A stretch of 64,000 nt of DNA from Channallabes apus (GCA_030522415.1 CM060108.1:42298256-42362255); one strand, 5' to 3'; numbered from the stretch's first letter, positions 49,685 to 62,684 are shown. Made by a program: numbers and translations. The notes: generated by a model from the sequence alone, not told the origin.

Positions 49685-50656
49685 TCCAGTGCAAAATCTT
49701 AAGCCACCTTTCAATTCTTCATTTTACTTTTTTGTATTGTTCCCCAATTTTCTCCCTAATTTCTGTACAATTCCTCCCCGTCACTAGGGGGCTCCACATT
49801 AAAGCTACTACTACCACTCGGTCGGGAGGGCTGAAGACTATCACATTTCCTCCGAACCACGTGACGCCAGCCGACCGCATCTTTTCGAACTGCTCGCTCA
49901 CGCATAAGTTTGGGGGCGGCGTAACACACTCGGAGGACAGCGCTATCCACTCCTTCCGCTTGCGTGAGCTCACAGACGCCCCTGATTGGCTGTAGAGCCG
50001 TGATAAATGTGGGAGCACTAAGTACCTCTCATCCCTCCCCTCTGAGAGAGCTCGACCAATCAGCTCTCTCTAGACCTCCGGCTGCGAGAGGTTACAGCAT
50101 CACCCAGGAATCGAACTCGCGATCTCCGGATGATAGGGCGAGCACTTTATCACTGCGCCACTCGGAGGCCCCTCATTTCTTCATATTAAATGAAATTAAC
50201 AAACAAACAAAAAAAAACAACGAGAACAAATGGTTTAGTGTGACAGGCTACAAAGTGCCTAAAGAAACAATTTTAGAAATAAACTGTAACAATGTGTGAA
50301 ATGTAACAACCTCAGCAGCATCCTCATTTCCCCTCTCGTCTGTTCCAACCAACTCAGTATTTAGCCTCATCAGGACACAAATCACTGACCTGATCATCTG
50401 TCATCATCTGTACCTGTTTCTCACTGGTTCATGCCCTAAGTAAGTTAGATGGCTTTCTCATGCTTGAATTATTCAAAGGTCACGGTGTGGCTTAGCAAAA
50501 AAAAAAACTGAAACTGGTCAGCGAAAAGTGAGGGCCGAAAAAAGTCTTTCAGGAGGCCTGGACAACTATTCCTTAAGACTACATTAAAAAAAATAAGAAA
50601 GTCAGACTCTTTGGAAGGGATGGGTGGTTCGAGACATTTGCACAGTACTATATATA
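49685..50656. mobile_element. Pair of inverted DNA-element ends enclosing a SINE
   Basis: The left end is CAGTGCAAAATCTTAAGCCACC. The right end, read inward, is AGTACTGTGCAAATGTCTCG, followed by ACCACCCATCCCTTCC and ATGTAGTCTTAAGGAATAG. The right end matches the end of the Tc1 relic at 58500-58606 (TATTCCTCAAGACTGCATT and TTTTGCACAGTACTGT), so this is a non-autonomous or deleted member of that family. The SINE at 49770-50173 lies inside it. Confidence 0.6.
49770..50173 (-). mobile_element. tRNA-derived SINE
   Basis: Read on the minus strand from about 50173, the head is GGCCTCCGAGTGGCGCAGTG. The A-box TGGCGCAGTG is followed by CTCGCCCTATCATCCGGAG and the B-box GAGTTCGATTCC. About 330 bp of body follows with AGAGAGAGCTGATTGG and GTGTGTTACGCCGCCCCC, ending near a GGAGGAATTG word. 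Pol III boxes at the right spacing make the tRNA origin clear. The body does not match the DANA-like SINEs in this window, so it is a different family. Confidence 0.8.
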
Positions 50657-50801
50657 TATACACAGTATATGAATATAAAATCCTGGTCTTTGTGTTGTAC
50701 CATTTTTGTACAGATTCTAAAGTTTTATTCTAGTTATTGTTTAGTACTAGTATAGCGCAAAGCTGGACTTTCAGTAAGGCTGCAATGCCTCAAAATGTGT
50801 T

Positions 50802-50960
50802 AGGGGTAGCTCAGTGCTTTAGGTGATTACTGATCAGAAGGTTCCAGGTTCAAACCCAGCACCACCACGTCGCCACTGTTGGGCCTTTGAGCAAGGCCCT
50901 TAACCCTCAACTGCCAGTCACTCTGGATAGGGGCGTCTGCCAGATGTAAAATGCCTCAGA
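50802..50960 (+). mobile_element. tRNA-derived SINE, V-SINE-like
   Basis: The head GGGTAGCTCAGTGCTTTAGG contains the A-box, and CCAGGTTCAAACCC is the B-box. The body contains TTGAGCAAGGCCCTTAACCC and the conserved 3' words CTCTGGATAGGGGCGTCTGC. These last words are the shared domain of fish V-SINE-type elements. The copy is short (about 160 bp) and fairly well preserved. Confidence 0.83.
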
Positions 50961-51189
50961 TGGCAGATTTTGATCATCAGCAGGAGATGATGATCACTGA
51001 TCGTCCCTTCACTAGGGTTCACACATTCATGGACTTTTGGTGATCTAAAAATAACAGAATGGCATGTTTTTTTCCAAAAATGACTGGTTCAAAATATAGA
51101 AATGTAAGTTTATTAAATTAAAAACATGTCTAATGTAAAACCACAGTGAACTCCAGTAACCTAGATCAGTTACAAAGCCTGAAAGCTCG

Positions 51190-51530
51190 TATAACATAAA
51201 GAGGACGCCCAGTCCAGCAAAAGCCTTAAGCTGATATCATTAGCTCTCCCAGCCCTCGCTGTCAGTGTATTTTTAGCCGTGTTAATACATCAGAAAAGAA
51301 ATGACACCCATCTCCCAGTGACCCTCAGACACTCGGTGGATATTAATCAACCTCCGGAATACTGCAGGAGGAAGTCATTAAGCAAACTCTTTGCTTTATG
51401 CGGTTCCATTCGAACGACGGGATTTAATCCTAATTATGATTATGCTGTGTTAATTTGCGGACAGATCGTCAGAACTGTTATGATCATCTTCAGACAGAAA
51501 GCAGGAAAGACAAAAGGACAGAGGACGTAC
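51190..51530. promoter_or_regulatory. Candidate conserved non-coding block next to the first-finger exon (unproven)
   Basis: Single-copy sequence with TGGATATTAATCAACC, GAAGTCATTAAGC and CCTAATTATGATTATGC, which are homeodomain-like words. It lies about 90 bp downstream of the exon in the direction of transcription. It has no repeat signature. Regulatory role is inferred from texture and position only. Confidence 0.3.
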
Positions 51531-51616
51531 TAGGCCCGAGAGGCAGGTTTCGGTGGAGCTACAGTATGTGTTAAGCTAGGCTATAAGCTTAGAGGAATGG
51601 AGTGAGCATTGTTTAC

Positions 51617-51808
51617 CTGTCAGCTGGCATTGATTAATCTTGTGTTGGCTAAGATCGCTCGCTGAGTCGAAAACCTGGTGGCAGGAACGGCAGCTGTGCT
51701 CCTCGTCCTCCTCCTCCCCCTCGTCCCCTTCCCCGGGAGAGCACCTCCTCCTCGTCAGACGCCTGTCCTCGGCATCCTCACACACCGTGTCGGGGGCACA
51801 CTCACGAT
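51617..51808 (-). CDS. znf521: znf521 coding exon with the first C2H2 zinc finger (exon 3 by analogy with mammals)
   Basis: This 192 bp internal exon encodes the acidic N-terminal part of the transcription cofactor ZNF521 and its first zinc finger. On the minus strand it starts after a pyrimidine-rich acceptor ending in CCACCACAG and ends at CTGACAG followed by GTAAAC. It enters and leaves in phase 1. The product runs from a divergent REC-A-P-D-T segment, through an acidic stretch rich in Glu/Asp (GEEEDEE), to a finger of the form C-X2-C-X12-H-X4-C (CRSCHQVF...SQHKINQC). The end KINQCQLT followed by a split Asp codon matches the human protein, and the split codon is completed by GAT plus GVDLEDD in the next exon. 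The acidic segment is poorly conserved, while the finger is well conserved. ZNF521 is a nuclear multi-finger protein acting in neural, haematopoietic and mesenchymal differentiation. Its N-terminal NuRD-binding motif should lie in the preceding exon, which I do not see in this window. Confidence 0.9.
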
Positions 51809-51960
51809 CTGTGGTGGAAAACAACGGGAAAAAAAAAAAGAGAGAGAGAGAGAAAAAAACAGCATGCCATGGTCACTACTGGGTGCTGCGTCCACTGGGA
51901 CCAACTGCTGCCAGAGTTATATTATTAGCTAAGAGTCATGGAAGTATAAAATTGGGTTAA

Positions 51961-53675
51961 TGAAAATATTAATCGGTTTAAAATTAAAACCGAATTGTTA
52001 TTGTATTCATTATCTCTATACGTCTCCATGGCTTTGGAAGGAACAATGTCTCGAAGAGTTAAAGAGACATGATTCCACCTTAAATATTCCACCTTAAGTA
52101 ATAAATATCGACCCTCAGGAGGTTCTGTTCTCTCCAGTTATCTCTATGGATCTTTTTTTTTCCAAGCACTTAATTAAAGTGAGTCAAAAATGTGTAATTT
52201 TTTTGAGATTAGAGAGAGAGAGAAAAAAAAAACATGCTCGATGTATCACATTAGCCGTTCTTCTGTTTCTTCATTCATGGTTAACTGTGGAGTCGTACGG
52301 CAGTGTCTCATTAAGACAAGGCTCTAGAACCATCGCAGAAATCCAGAACTGAAAGGAACGGTTCTAAGCATTAATGCAACGGTGTGATGCTGGTTAATGT
52401 GATGGTCCTTAAAAGTCCAGTTACCAGTTATAAGGATTGCAGCGTAAATCTCGCGATAATGCTTTCCTTGTGCTATACTGTATAACCAACCTGACAACCT
52501 TAAAATACACCAAGGAACTTCACCTGACTGTAAAGTCTGACTCCATTGGAATCAGGAAACTTGCAGAAATTCTCGCATGCTTGCAAGTTACATCACATTA
52601 GATTGGCATTATCCGGAACCATATGCTTCGAAACATCTACCAAATATGTTCCGGATGAACTCTGAACCCCTTCATGGAAAAAAGGGCATCTGCCACTTCA
52701 ACGGCTCAGAAGACAATAGCGAGACAAAGATGAGATTGGTGTGTGTTACGCTCTCAATGTGACACACTTCCCTGAATAATTCAGCCTTCGCTCGCAGGCA
52801 GCCACGGGTCGCACACATCAATATTCCCGTATCTGCAGTGTTGTCTTTCACAAGCGAACCAGGTCTGCAATGGCGCCGGCTATCAATCTTGCGGCTCTGC
52901 AGTGGCCATCTAATTCATAAAATGGAACAAGCCTTCTAGGCCAATTCTTACATCAACCTTGTCTCGAAATGGAGCTGACAGTCATGAAACAAATGGACCG
53001 CACTGTACGCGCATCCGAAGCCTCATCTGTCAAGCAACTTCCTCATCATGTCACAGTGATGAATAATCAATGGTGATCACCAGAAAACAACCGTTTCCTG
53101 AACGTCCGCGTTCATTTAAAACACGACGATTCAATTTTAATACGTTTTACTATGGACTTGTCATGGCAACAAAGATGCAACACACTGTGTAGTGAATCAA
53201 ACGAACGCATTGTCTCCCCCCCCCCCCCCCCCCCACGGTGAAGGATTTTATTCATTATTAAAAATATAAATCTCTGGAAAGTTACATGTGCTTAAGTTAC
53301 CTCTGGGATATTTTTTTTTTGTTACCCTAGAACTGAGATCAAAAATGTTTCAATCTTGAGAGGTAGAAAAATGGAAAAAGAAAAGGTTCCATCTGCTGCA
53401 TTAAAGATCCTTCAGTTCTAGAACATCTAGAACCGCTAGATATCCTGTTCTAGAATGGAGATACTATAAACTAAAAACCTTTGCAAAAAGCCAGAACAGC
53501 TTGCCAATCCAAAGACCACCTGAGGATAATCACAGCAGCATATTATATAGGACAAACACCAACAAGTAATAACTGTCAGATCTACGGGTTTTTGTACTAA
53601 ATGTCTTGTATCTGAACTTGAACCATTCTTTTTTTTTTTTTAAACAACCCAAGCACAAGAATAACGTGTTGAGAC
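51961..53675. other. Intronic stretch with poly-C run, no gene
   Basis: A run of about 19 C lies at 53216-53234. The sequence at 52780-53090 is single-copy-looking and moderately GC-rich. Frames are short and featureless. Confidence 0.45.
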
Positions 53676-53959
53676 ATGATTACTCACAACACCTACATTA
53701 TCGGCTATTGTTCCAAAATGTCCTGGACCACCCAGCAAATTTATTTGTTCAACTTCAATAGCTACATTATCCTAGTCAGTGTTGAACAGCATCTTGGGGA
53801 CACTGGGTGTGAGGCGGGAATACATTTCGGTTCGGATAGGACGCCCAATCCGCCTGGCCTGATCTGAAGAGTCCAGATTAACCCTACTTCAGGTACGAAG
53901 AGAAGCTCATGAGGCAATGCACTGGTGCCATCATGCATAGTGGTCACTGTACAGTACAA
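53676..53959. other. Intronic stretch with a possible repeat fragment
   Basis: The phrase GGGGACACTGGGTGTGAGGCGGGAATACA at about 53796-53824 resembles the distal body of fish retroposons. It is too short and diverged to classify. Confidence 0.35.
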
Positions 53960-54215
53960 GCCTCTGGAGGCAGGTGTAGTTGGCCAGGTCTATGATCAGC
54001 AACGTCACGTCAGCTGACTACACGAATGTACTGAATGACCAGGTTATCAGGTCTATGGAGTTTTTCTCCCTTAATCGCACAGCCATATTCTCAAATTGTG
54101 ACAGAGTGAGTGGGTCTGGGAGCATGAGGAACCATTTTCACACATGAACTGGCCACCAAACTGTGCACTGTAATTAAAACCAAAGGTGGTCGATTCGTTT
54201 AAACAGGCAGTGTAC
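53960..54215 (+). mobile_element. Tc1-family transposon relic, 3' part
   Basis: The run GACCAGGTTATCAGG, CTCAAATTGTGACAGAGTG, GGGAGCATGAGGAACC, ATTTTCACACATGAACTGGCC, then AATTAAAACCAAAGGTGG and AGGCAGTGTA follows the order of a fish Tc1 element's catalytic 3' half and right terminus. Large deletions and stops mean no frame survives. Confidence 0.65.
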
Positions 54216-57200
54216 TTGAACAATTCTTTATTTTGTTGCTGCCCTCACAGTGTATCCTTATGTTTAAACTTGTTCTTGAAGTATATATATATATACCATG
54301 ATCCAAGGATTGTTGGCTTTTCTCTACCAAGATAAGTCACAAAGTTGTTTAAGATAAGTCCAGGAGCTGGTGTGTACCAGTGCAGTATACTAGAGAGAGG
54401 GAGAAAGGTAAAGGCTGCCGTCCTGAAACAATTTTCCTAGTTTCCACAACTTTCTCATGCATACAGGATTCATTTTATTTTGTAAGATTCTATAGGCCAG
54501 AGTCTAAAATACCATCTATTTCAGGGACCTATTCAAACAAACGTCCCATGGTGCATAGCGTTCTACACCCACATTAGGATCTCAGAAAGATCTAGATGTA
54601 CAAAACGTTCCATTTATGCTGTATTTTTTCGAAAGAGGGGGTGTATCACATGGGTGTGAAATTCCTTAAGGAGCACCGTTTCAGAACTCATCAAGGCCAC
54701 CCAGGATTCTTTCCTCTCCTAACTCCCTGAGCCTGAACGCCAAGCACTGATGTAACCCAACACCCTTCATTGTCATTCTCTCATGGCGATGGAGGCTTGT
54801 GGAACATACCCTCTAAAAATATCAGTGTACCCATCCCTATGGGGGTTCTAGCAGAAGCAAGCAGGAGGTGGTGCGAGAAGATGAAAATCCCAGCCTGCCA
54901 CCGGCAGATGCTTGGCCAACGGCGCTGAAGTAGGCGCGGGACGGAGGCCAGTCATGCCAAGCATGGTCACCCGAACACCAGCGAATCTCAAAGGACATGA
55001 CCACTCGCTTCGTGTCTTTTTCTAGACTGTCAGGCGTGTAACGGGAGAGTGGCGGCTTGCTCAAAGTGCAAATCTTCACTTGGTTCAGTTCGGTTTGCCC
55101 ATGTTCATTTCAGTCCGTTTGGCTTCGCTATAGCTGCCAGTCCTTTGGCTCTTCCAGCCAATTTCTTCATAGTGCAATTTGCAAGAAGCGCTAGATTTGG
55201 GTTTTCATCCAGACAAATGATATACGCAAAACATCAAAGCAACAATTTTCACATTACGAACTGCCCATGAAACAACTGAAACTAATTAAAACGCTTTTTA
55301 ATCAACGCAGACTGATATCTGGGGCGTTTTTACACTTGGCCTGAATACTTGAGTCCTTGCCCAGGTCTGATTCTCTGCATTTGGCTGAGGTTGTTCATAT
55401 TCACAGGTTTGCATTTGCATTGAATTCTTTCTGAACCGTAGGTCAATTGCACAATTTCACACATCACTTTTGTGAACACAGCCTTGCAAAATAGTAGGTA
55501 TTAAGTTCATCCATTTGCACTGAAATGCTATTGGATGCATAGAATACCACCAGTGTGCATGATTATCTGCAAAAAAAAAAAAAAGACAAGATCTCTTGTT
55601 AATGTGTTTTTTGAGATGTTGCCAGTGCTCCAACCCTACAACGTCCTAGTTGAAACAGGGAACTTGCAATAGGAAGTAATTTGACATAATAAGCCGAGCA
55701 CACTACTCAGCACACTGCCGCGAAAGAGGATAATTTCCACATCCATAGATCGGTTGAAGCAAGCTCCAAGTCACCTCTTCGAAAAAGACCAGGGATCAGT
55801 TCTTTGACCACTCCCAAATTTACTTTCACCAAACTCTCAGGGCAAAAAGAGCTAAAAAGTTCTTTTTGGCTCCTTTAACAGTCTAGCAAGACCTGCTGAG
55901 ATCGTTCGCCACCCTCATGAGCTTGTTTCCTCACACAAGCTGGCTTTTGACGCTGTCAGGACGAACGGTGCGGGTGCTCAGCAAGAAGCAAGGTCATGGA
56001 GATCCAAGGGATTAGAGCTCAAAGTCAATACCGGGTTGCTCTCCGCCCAGGTTTAGACCCATTAATCCATTAGATCTAGACATCCTCCTACCTGAATCCC
56101 CCAAAGAGTGGACAAGGGATCAATGGTACTCTGCTTAAGCTAACTGACAGCCAGGAGTCATGCTTCTCTCTATCAGCTTTTTTAGCGCAGGGTAAGACAA
56201 ATAATGGAATACAAAGAGCAGTTTGCTGAGCTTAGAGGAAACTGAATGGACGTAATTGTTTTTTAAACTCCATATTTCAGGAGATGTCTGTGTCACTGGT
56301 ATTCAAGGGTAATAAGCCACAAATCCGATCAAATAAATTGATGTATCAATATAAAAGAGCTTACAAAACTGCATTTTTCTAAATACTAGACATCGCCGTT
56401 GCAGATTCTATGAGCAGATGTTCAACTATTCACCGAGGGACTCAATCACTGTTTTCTGATTTAATTCCGTCCTCCAAAGACACTGAATGATGCCATTTAA
56501 AGTGAGCCCTGCAATATCATGTGCATGCTTTTGGTCATTCGTCAATGTCTGGCAAGACGGCTCACTGCAGAGACATTCTAGTGACATTTATCACTCCAGG
56601 ACTTTCATCTGGGGGTCAGGCTCTGACACCTCCCTGACCTAATATTATTGAATCGTTTCTGCACTTAAATATTTATAGTGGTTTAATTGATGTTCTCTTC
56701 TCAGCTATGGAGAGCTCCTGCTGTGGGGCCCCAGACCCCCGACTGAGCTAGCTTGCTGATTTCCCTCTACGGAGCCTCCCGCTGGGACCGAATGTGGAGG
56801 AGGAGGAGGGGGCTGGCTTTGGCCTGGTCTGTACCGCCAATCTGTCAAACCACCAGAGAGAGGGGACGAGGGAGAGAAACAGAGTAAAGCACGAGAGGGA
56901 AAGAAAGACGAATGGACCGACTGGAAGCAGGATACAAGTCTGTGGCCGGGTTTGACTCGGTAGAAGACATTTAAATCTGGATATAAAAGACATATATTTG
57001 AACATCATTCGTTCCTGTTGAGATAATTGCGAGGCTACGTGAAATAGTGCTGGAATGGAAATATTTTACGCTTTGTTATAATTCATACAGTAGGGTTACA
57101 GTATTTGTCCAAATATACCAGACGTTGTCTCATCGAATGTGTTGCGAATAGGACAATAGATACATTGATCAAATTAAATAAATAATCATTTCTTGGTCCA

Positions 57201-57734
57201 AAAAACAGGATTTTTTTTTTTGATGCCTTATATATCTGGCACCTTCCATGATAAAGACTAATCCAAACAAGAAAAGAAAGAAAAAAGTGTGCGTTTTAGA
57301 TAAAGAAGAATAAAGAAAGAAGTAAAGCCAGTTCTTGGCAGTGCTCTCAGACTTCTGGACTCTACTGTATTATACCACTCCAGTATATCTAGCAGCAACC
57401 ATTAGTTCCAGAAATCTGACCCGGCTGTGCCATGAGCTGGAGTCCAGCATTAACAGCCCTTGAGCTGCAGTTCCTGAGAAAGTCCCCGGGGAATCCGCCA
57501 TTGTATCTGGTGTGCACTACTCCATCTAGCTAGCACTGCAGCTGATCAATAACCGCCAGAGCCAGATTCAAACGTTCAGCAAGAATACAGAGCAGATCAC
57601 GAGCCCCAGCCCCGATCAAACGCTACACATTGAAATTATTACTTTTTTCCTCCCCAACAAGGAAAATACAATGAAATAAATAAATAAATAAATAAATACC
57701 AATGGCCTGTTTGGTCATACATGTTTAAGGTTAC
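54216..57734. other. Intronic stretch with no recognised gene
   Basis: A short (AT)n lies at 54281-54293 and (AAAT)n at 57673-57698. The minus-strand frame 54837-55079 contains WCSGDHAWHDWPPSRAYFSA but I recognise no family. The stretch 55560-56080 looks like older repeat-derived sequence without identifiable ends. Confidence 0.4.
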
Positions 57735-58606
57735 CACATGTTTGCAACATCCCCTGAATATGTTTTATATTTCCAATTCTTCAAAGTAGCCACCATTTGC
57801 TTTTACGACAGCTTTTCACACTCTTGGCATTCACTCAGTCAGCCTCATGAGATCGTCACCTGGAATGGTTTTCCAACAATCTTGAAGGAATTCGCAGAGT
57901 TCTTGAGAACTTGGCTGCTTTTCCTTCACACTCAGGTCCAACTCATCCCAAACCATCTTAGATTGGGTGACTGCGGATGCCAGATTATCTCATGCAGCAC
58001 TTTCATCACTCTCCTTTTTGGACAAATAGCTCTTACATAACCTAGAGTTATGTTTGGGGTCATTGTCCTGTTGGAAACCAGATTTGATGGCATGCTGCTG
58101 CGAAACGAATGCTGTGGTAACCATTCTGGGGAACAATTTTGACTAAGTCACCAGCAGCACACACACCATTACACCTCCACCAAGCTTCACAGTGGGAGCT
58201 GCACATTCAGGAACCGTCTGTTCACGATCTCTACGTCGAACAAACTCATGGTGGTTGGAACCAAAAATCAAGAATTTGGACTTCAAACCAGCGGACAGTT
58301 TTCCACTGATCTAATGTCCATTCCTTGGCCCAAGCAAGTCTCCTCTGCTTGTTGTTCTTCTGAATTCATGTTTTTTTGCTGGCCAATGAAGACCTGACTC
58401 ACACAGTCTCCTCTGAACAGTGGATGTCATTTACTGTTTATTATTCATCCACAGCTTTGGCGAATTTTTTCCTTCTAAATATTAAATTCAATTAAATGAT
58501 CCTGGAGAAACTATTCCTCAAGACTGCATTAAAAATGCATGAAAGTCAAACTCTTCGGAAGCAAAATATAATGGCTCGAGACTTTTGCACAGTACTGTTT
58601 GTTTCA
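57735..58606 (-). mobile_element. Tc1-family transposon relic
   Basis: The minus strand reads MVWDELDLSVKEKQPSSQEL and CEFLQDCWKTIPGDDLMRL, matching the C-terminal region of a fish Tc1 transposase, then runs into stops. The sequence TGTTTGGGGTCATTGTCCTG (about 58050) is the reverse complement of the region encoding the catalytic D-N-D-P motif. The right end reads CTCGAGACTTTTGCACAGTACTGT. Many frameshifts are present; it is inactive. Confidence 0.82.
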
Positions 58607-61600
58607 TTCTGCGGTATTTCGTGTGCTTTGCTATAAAATCAAAAGCGCATCGCTTAAAAGTACAAATTCAACCCATGTACCAGCCAGGGCAGGTTCGTGC
58701 ACACTTTTCTTTCCCTGTAAGCATTTCCTCTCTCATATTCCAAAACGTTTCCCAAGCAGTGTAACTCTCTCCACCTCCCTCACCTCACCTCCCCCCCCCC
58801 CACCAACTCTCCACCCGAGCTCGAATTAAGAATTTATTTTAACCGCCGTGCAGCTCCACTCGACACGTGTTGCCGTCTCCTGATCAAAGGTGCGCGCGTT
58901 CCTTTTATTGCGAGCATGGAGAGCAGACACACACGAGAGGACATTAAGATTGAATAACCTTCACACCAACACCCACTTCTCATTATGGGAGGCAAAAAAA
59001 AAAAAAAAGAATAAAATAACGACAGAAAGAGAGAAAAGTCATAAAACTTCTAAGCACCGTTCACCCATGTGGGTCAGTGTGTAGCAGAACAGAGAGCAAG
59101 ACGAAAAGCAGAGAGAGTGCTGAATGTCAGCAGTCACATGAGTCTGATCACTTCGGATGTTATGTTTAAGATGAATTTTAAAATACGTTAATGTGAAAAT
59201 AAATAAAATATAAGGAGGATGGCTGCAGATTTAAAAACCTGGTTTCTATAAGAATTTTATTTCTGTTTTTGAAGTATTTTTTGATTAGTAAAGAAATTTG
59301 TGAAATAAATAATTTTTCAGCCATATGGAAGCAACTAATGAACCCTGGACGTCATGGCGAATTACGTTCGATTCCGTTACACCAGTTAAGTTGACCAGTT
59401 AAGATCATGTGCCTGGATTTTATTTCCAGTGATTCATTTATACAACAAAGCAGAAAGCGCGTCCAGTCCTTCATGAACTCATCCCGGAATCGAAACTTTA
59501 CATTACCGACCAGAAGTGACTCAAATCCGATTAAACGCACTAATGTGACACAGATCTGATTTTTTTAGGGCTGTTTGAACGCACAAAGCTGATGTTTTCC
59601 AGATCAGATCTGAGTCACTTTCATACGTGGTTCTAGATTGGATGTGATATGCGGTCATGTGACTTGAATGAGAATGGGCAGATCAGGATTCATGCAACTT
59701 TGTGCATCTGACTTTTGCATATGTTGGGTGATGATGTCATCGTTTAGCCCCGGCAGCGCTGGGATTTCATAACAGCTCTATGAAAGTGCAAAAGAGATGT
59801 GTCTGGCTTTCTTCCTTCTTCCGGACCTCACCAAATGCAGGCGACTAACTAATTGTCCTCCAGAGCAAAACCTCAAGCATGTATACAGTATATATATATA
59901 ATTTTTTTTTTTGCTAAAATCACATCCATTGTTTGAAATGATTAAGTATTCACAACAAATACGGCCTGTTTTAAACCCAGACTGTAATATAATACGTATC
60001 AATGTGTATGTACATTAGTCAGATAAAAGTGGTATGAATGTGGACTGCCTTGACATGCATGACCAATCTGTTCAAAAAAAAAATACTAAATTGGAATTGA
60101 ACAATGTAGCTTGTGGCTTTTGTATGTAATACATATATTACGGTAATTGTGTACGCCAAAGAAGCTACTTCTTCAGTTTATCCACACTGAAGTGACCAAT
60201 CTTGCCAAAGTTGCTAAGTTCAGCCATTTCGTAGAGATGATTTTAGATGAAAATTGGCATTTTTGAGCATTATACTGTCTCACCTCAAACTATAATCATT
60301 GATACAAAAGCTTCTATATATATATATAATGTCCTGTAAAAAATTGTTGCTTAAATAGTTTTTTGTTAAAAGCTTAAAAAGCAAAAAATCTGTAGTGTCC
60401 GTAACCACGTCAAATTCAATGTAATATCTTAACAATTCTGCGTTTTAGAATAATACACTGATATTTTCAGATTATGTCTTTTCAGGTGGAATCTAAATTG
60501 AACGACAGTTAAGACACTGAAAGATTCAAATTCAAAAAGGTTACAGACACTACATAAAAAGGCATGAAATTGTATTTAGCAATTGAGTTTCAATTTAGCA
60601 ATTGAGTTTCTTTTTATGTGATAAAAAGTGTGTATGCACATTTCCAAAAAAACGAAGCATGGATCGGGAGAAAATTGTTGTTATATGATCTTATGTGAAA
60701 ATTCACGTTCTCACCTACTGTAGGTGAGACACTTTTAAGCTCCAATACCATGTTTTGGCGTAATGTCATAATGTCAACCCCTTAGATACACGCTGGGTTC
60801 AGATTCACCCGATTGGGATTCAGTGCACTTGATTCAGCTCTTTCGGGGTGTTAGTATGAGCTGACGAGCTGAATAAATAGTCAGTGTTAGACTGAGAACG
60901 TGGAGGAACTGTAGGATGGTGACTGAACACTACTGCACAGACAAGTAGTCTACAGCATGAGAAGGATTGCGAAACAACAACAACAACATTATATATATAG
61001 CGGTGCAGCAGGGGTTTCCATCAAAGTTCAGTCTTGGGTGCATGCCAGGTGCATACAGTACGCGGATTCATCGTTCGTGAAGCATTACATGTTAAATGTA
61101 TCAAGTAATCCTTCACAAATAAAACCGAAGGCCTGGAAAAAAGCAACCTCATCCAAAACGAGGCTCCGAAAAACAAATCTTCTGCACTCCTGTATTCAAA
61201 ACAGATTGCACTGACATATCCTACATATGGAGAAAGTTAAAGAAGACGCACAGAACAGACGAGAGAGAAGAGAAACGCAACTATCAAAGCTATCAGGATG
61301 AGAACAGGACCCCCGGTTGCTCTGGTTCACGTCCTCGCTGTTGCAGGAAGGAGATATACAGTACTACGGGACGAAGAGTCTTGCCGTGGCACAGTCGCGC
61401 AACAAAGGAAATGAATAATAGAGAGGCTGATTTCAGCAGAGCCAGAGGAGAGCGAGGTTCTCTCTCTATTCCCTCCCTCGCTCTTTCTTTCCTCTGGCAG
61501 CGGCACATTGATCTCTCATTTCTCTATCCCTCGTTCTCACTCCATATTTCTCTCTCTCTCCTCCTCCTCCTCCTCTTCAGGCACCTTGTATTCAGCTATC

Positions 61601-62684
61601 CAAAACGAACACAAGTCGATACACTCCGGTTTAACCAAAACCAAAAACAAATGTCCTTTTTTTTTCCTTTTTTTTTTTTTTTTTGAGAATATCTCAAATC
61701 TGATGTAGTCAGGGTGGAAAAATGGAGGGAACACAAAAAGAAAAGGAAAAAAGCTAAAAGAAAGAAAGAAAGAAAGAAAGGGGGGTTGTAGGGGCGCAGA
61801 AGACGCATGTGGTTATAATTACAGCCAGACAGCACAGCACTCCAGCCAAGCTGTGGATCTTAAACACGCCTGACTTTGGAAAGAGAAAGAAGAAAAAGAG
61901 AGAGGATAAAAAAAAAAGAGAGAAAGTCTCATTAAATCCCTGATGCTACGCTGTTCCTGAGCCTCATGCTAGCGAGCGCGCTCACTTTTCTTTTGTGACT
62001 AATTTCGCTTTTCTTCTGGGCACGTGTCAAGCAACGATGTGAGCTTCAGGCTCTTTCGCTTTTTCCGTTGCTTCTCTCTCAAACTCGTGCAAAGGCCACG
62101 GACATACCTGGAGGCCAATTTATGAACTTCTCCTCACCACCGGGAGACCGAGCCGTGTGTCTAAGGGAACTTCTTTTTCCCCACAAAAGTGCCAAAACTT
62201 TTTTCTTTTTTTTTCCCATTAGAAAAATTAAACTGTGCTTTTTTTCTCTTTTGTTTCCCTACGGCTTCTGCACCAGTAACAAAGTTTCCTCCTGAACACT
62301 GGCGCCATAAGCAGTCCTTACTGATTGATCTCAATATTAATCATTACTACTTTCTCGATAGAAAGAAAGAGTGAGGTCTTTGCACCTTAAAATATCCCCA
62401 GTTCGGCTCGTCTAAGCACTTCTTAAAGGGCGCCTCCTGTTCTCTTTAAAGAGCACACATCTAATGAAACACTCATAACTGCATGGTGACGCAACTCTAA
62501 GACCTGGTATCAAACGTTCAGCCATTAGTGTGCTATAATTATCACTTACCGCACGTTGTTGATCGTTACACACTTTAAAATGAATTCGGACACTAAAACC
62601 TACACTCGCAAAATTATATTCCGTAGCTGTGAACTCTAACCGGTTAAAGTTTCGCATCTAGGAAAATCGGAACCAGGATTATGT
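58607..62684. other. Intronic stretch with no recognised gene
   Basis: C-run at 58791-58801, A-run at 58997-59008, (AT)n at 59889-59900, a 17 bp duplication of CAATTTAGCAATTGAGT around 60575-60610, T-run at 61668-61684 and (AAAG)n at 61760-61780. At 59495-59760 there are ATCTGATTT/GATCAGATC words that may be ends of an unclassified DNA element. No gene was found. Confidence 0.45.

Noticed and set aside
50802..50870. Possible functional tRNA gene at the A-box/B-box pair
   Set aside because: The tRNA-like head is continuous with a SINE body and cannot form a proper acceptor stem, so it is a SINE, not a tRNA gene.
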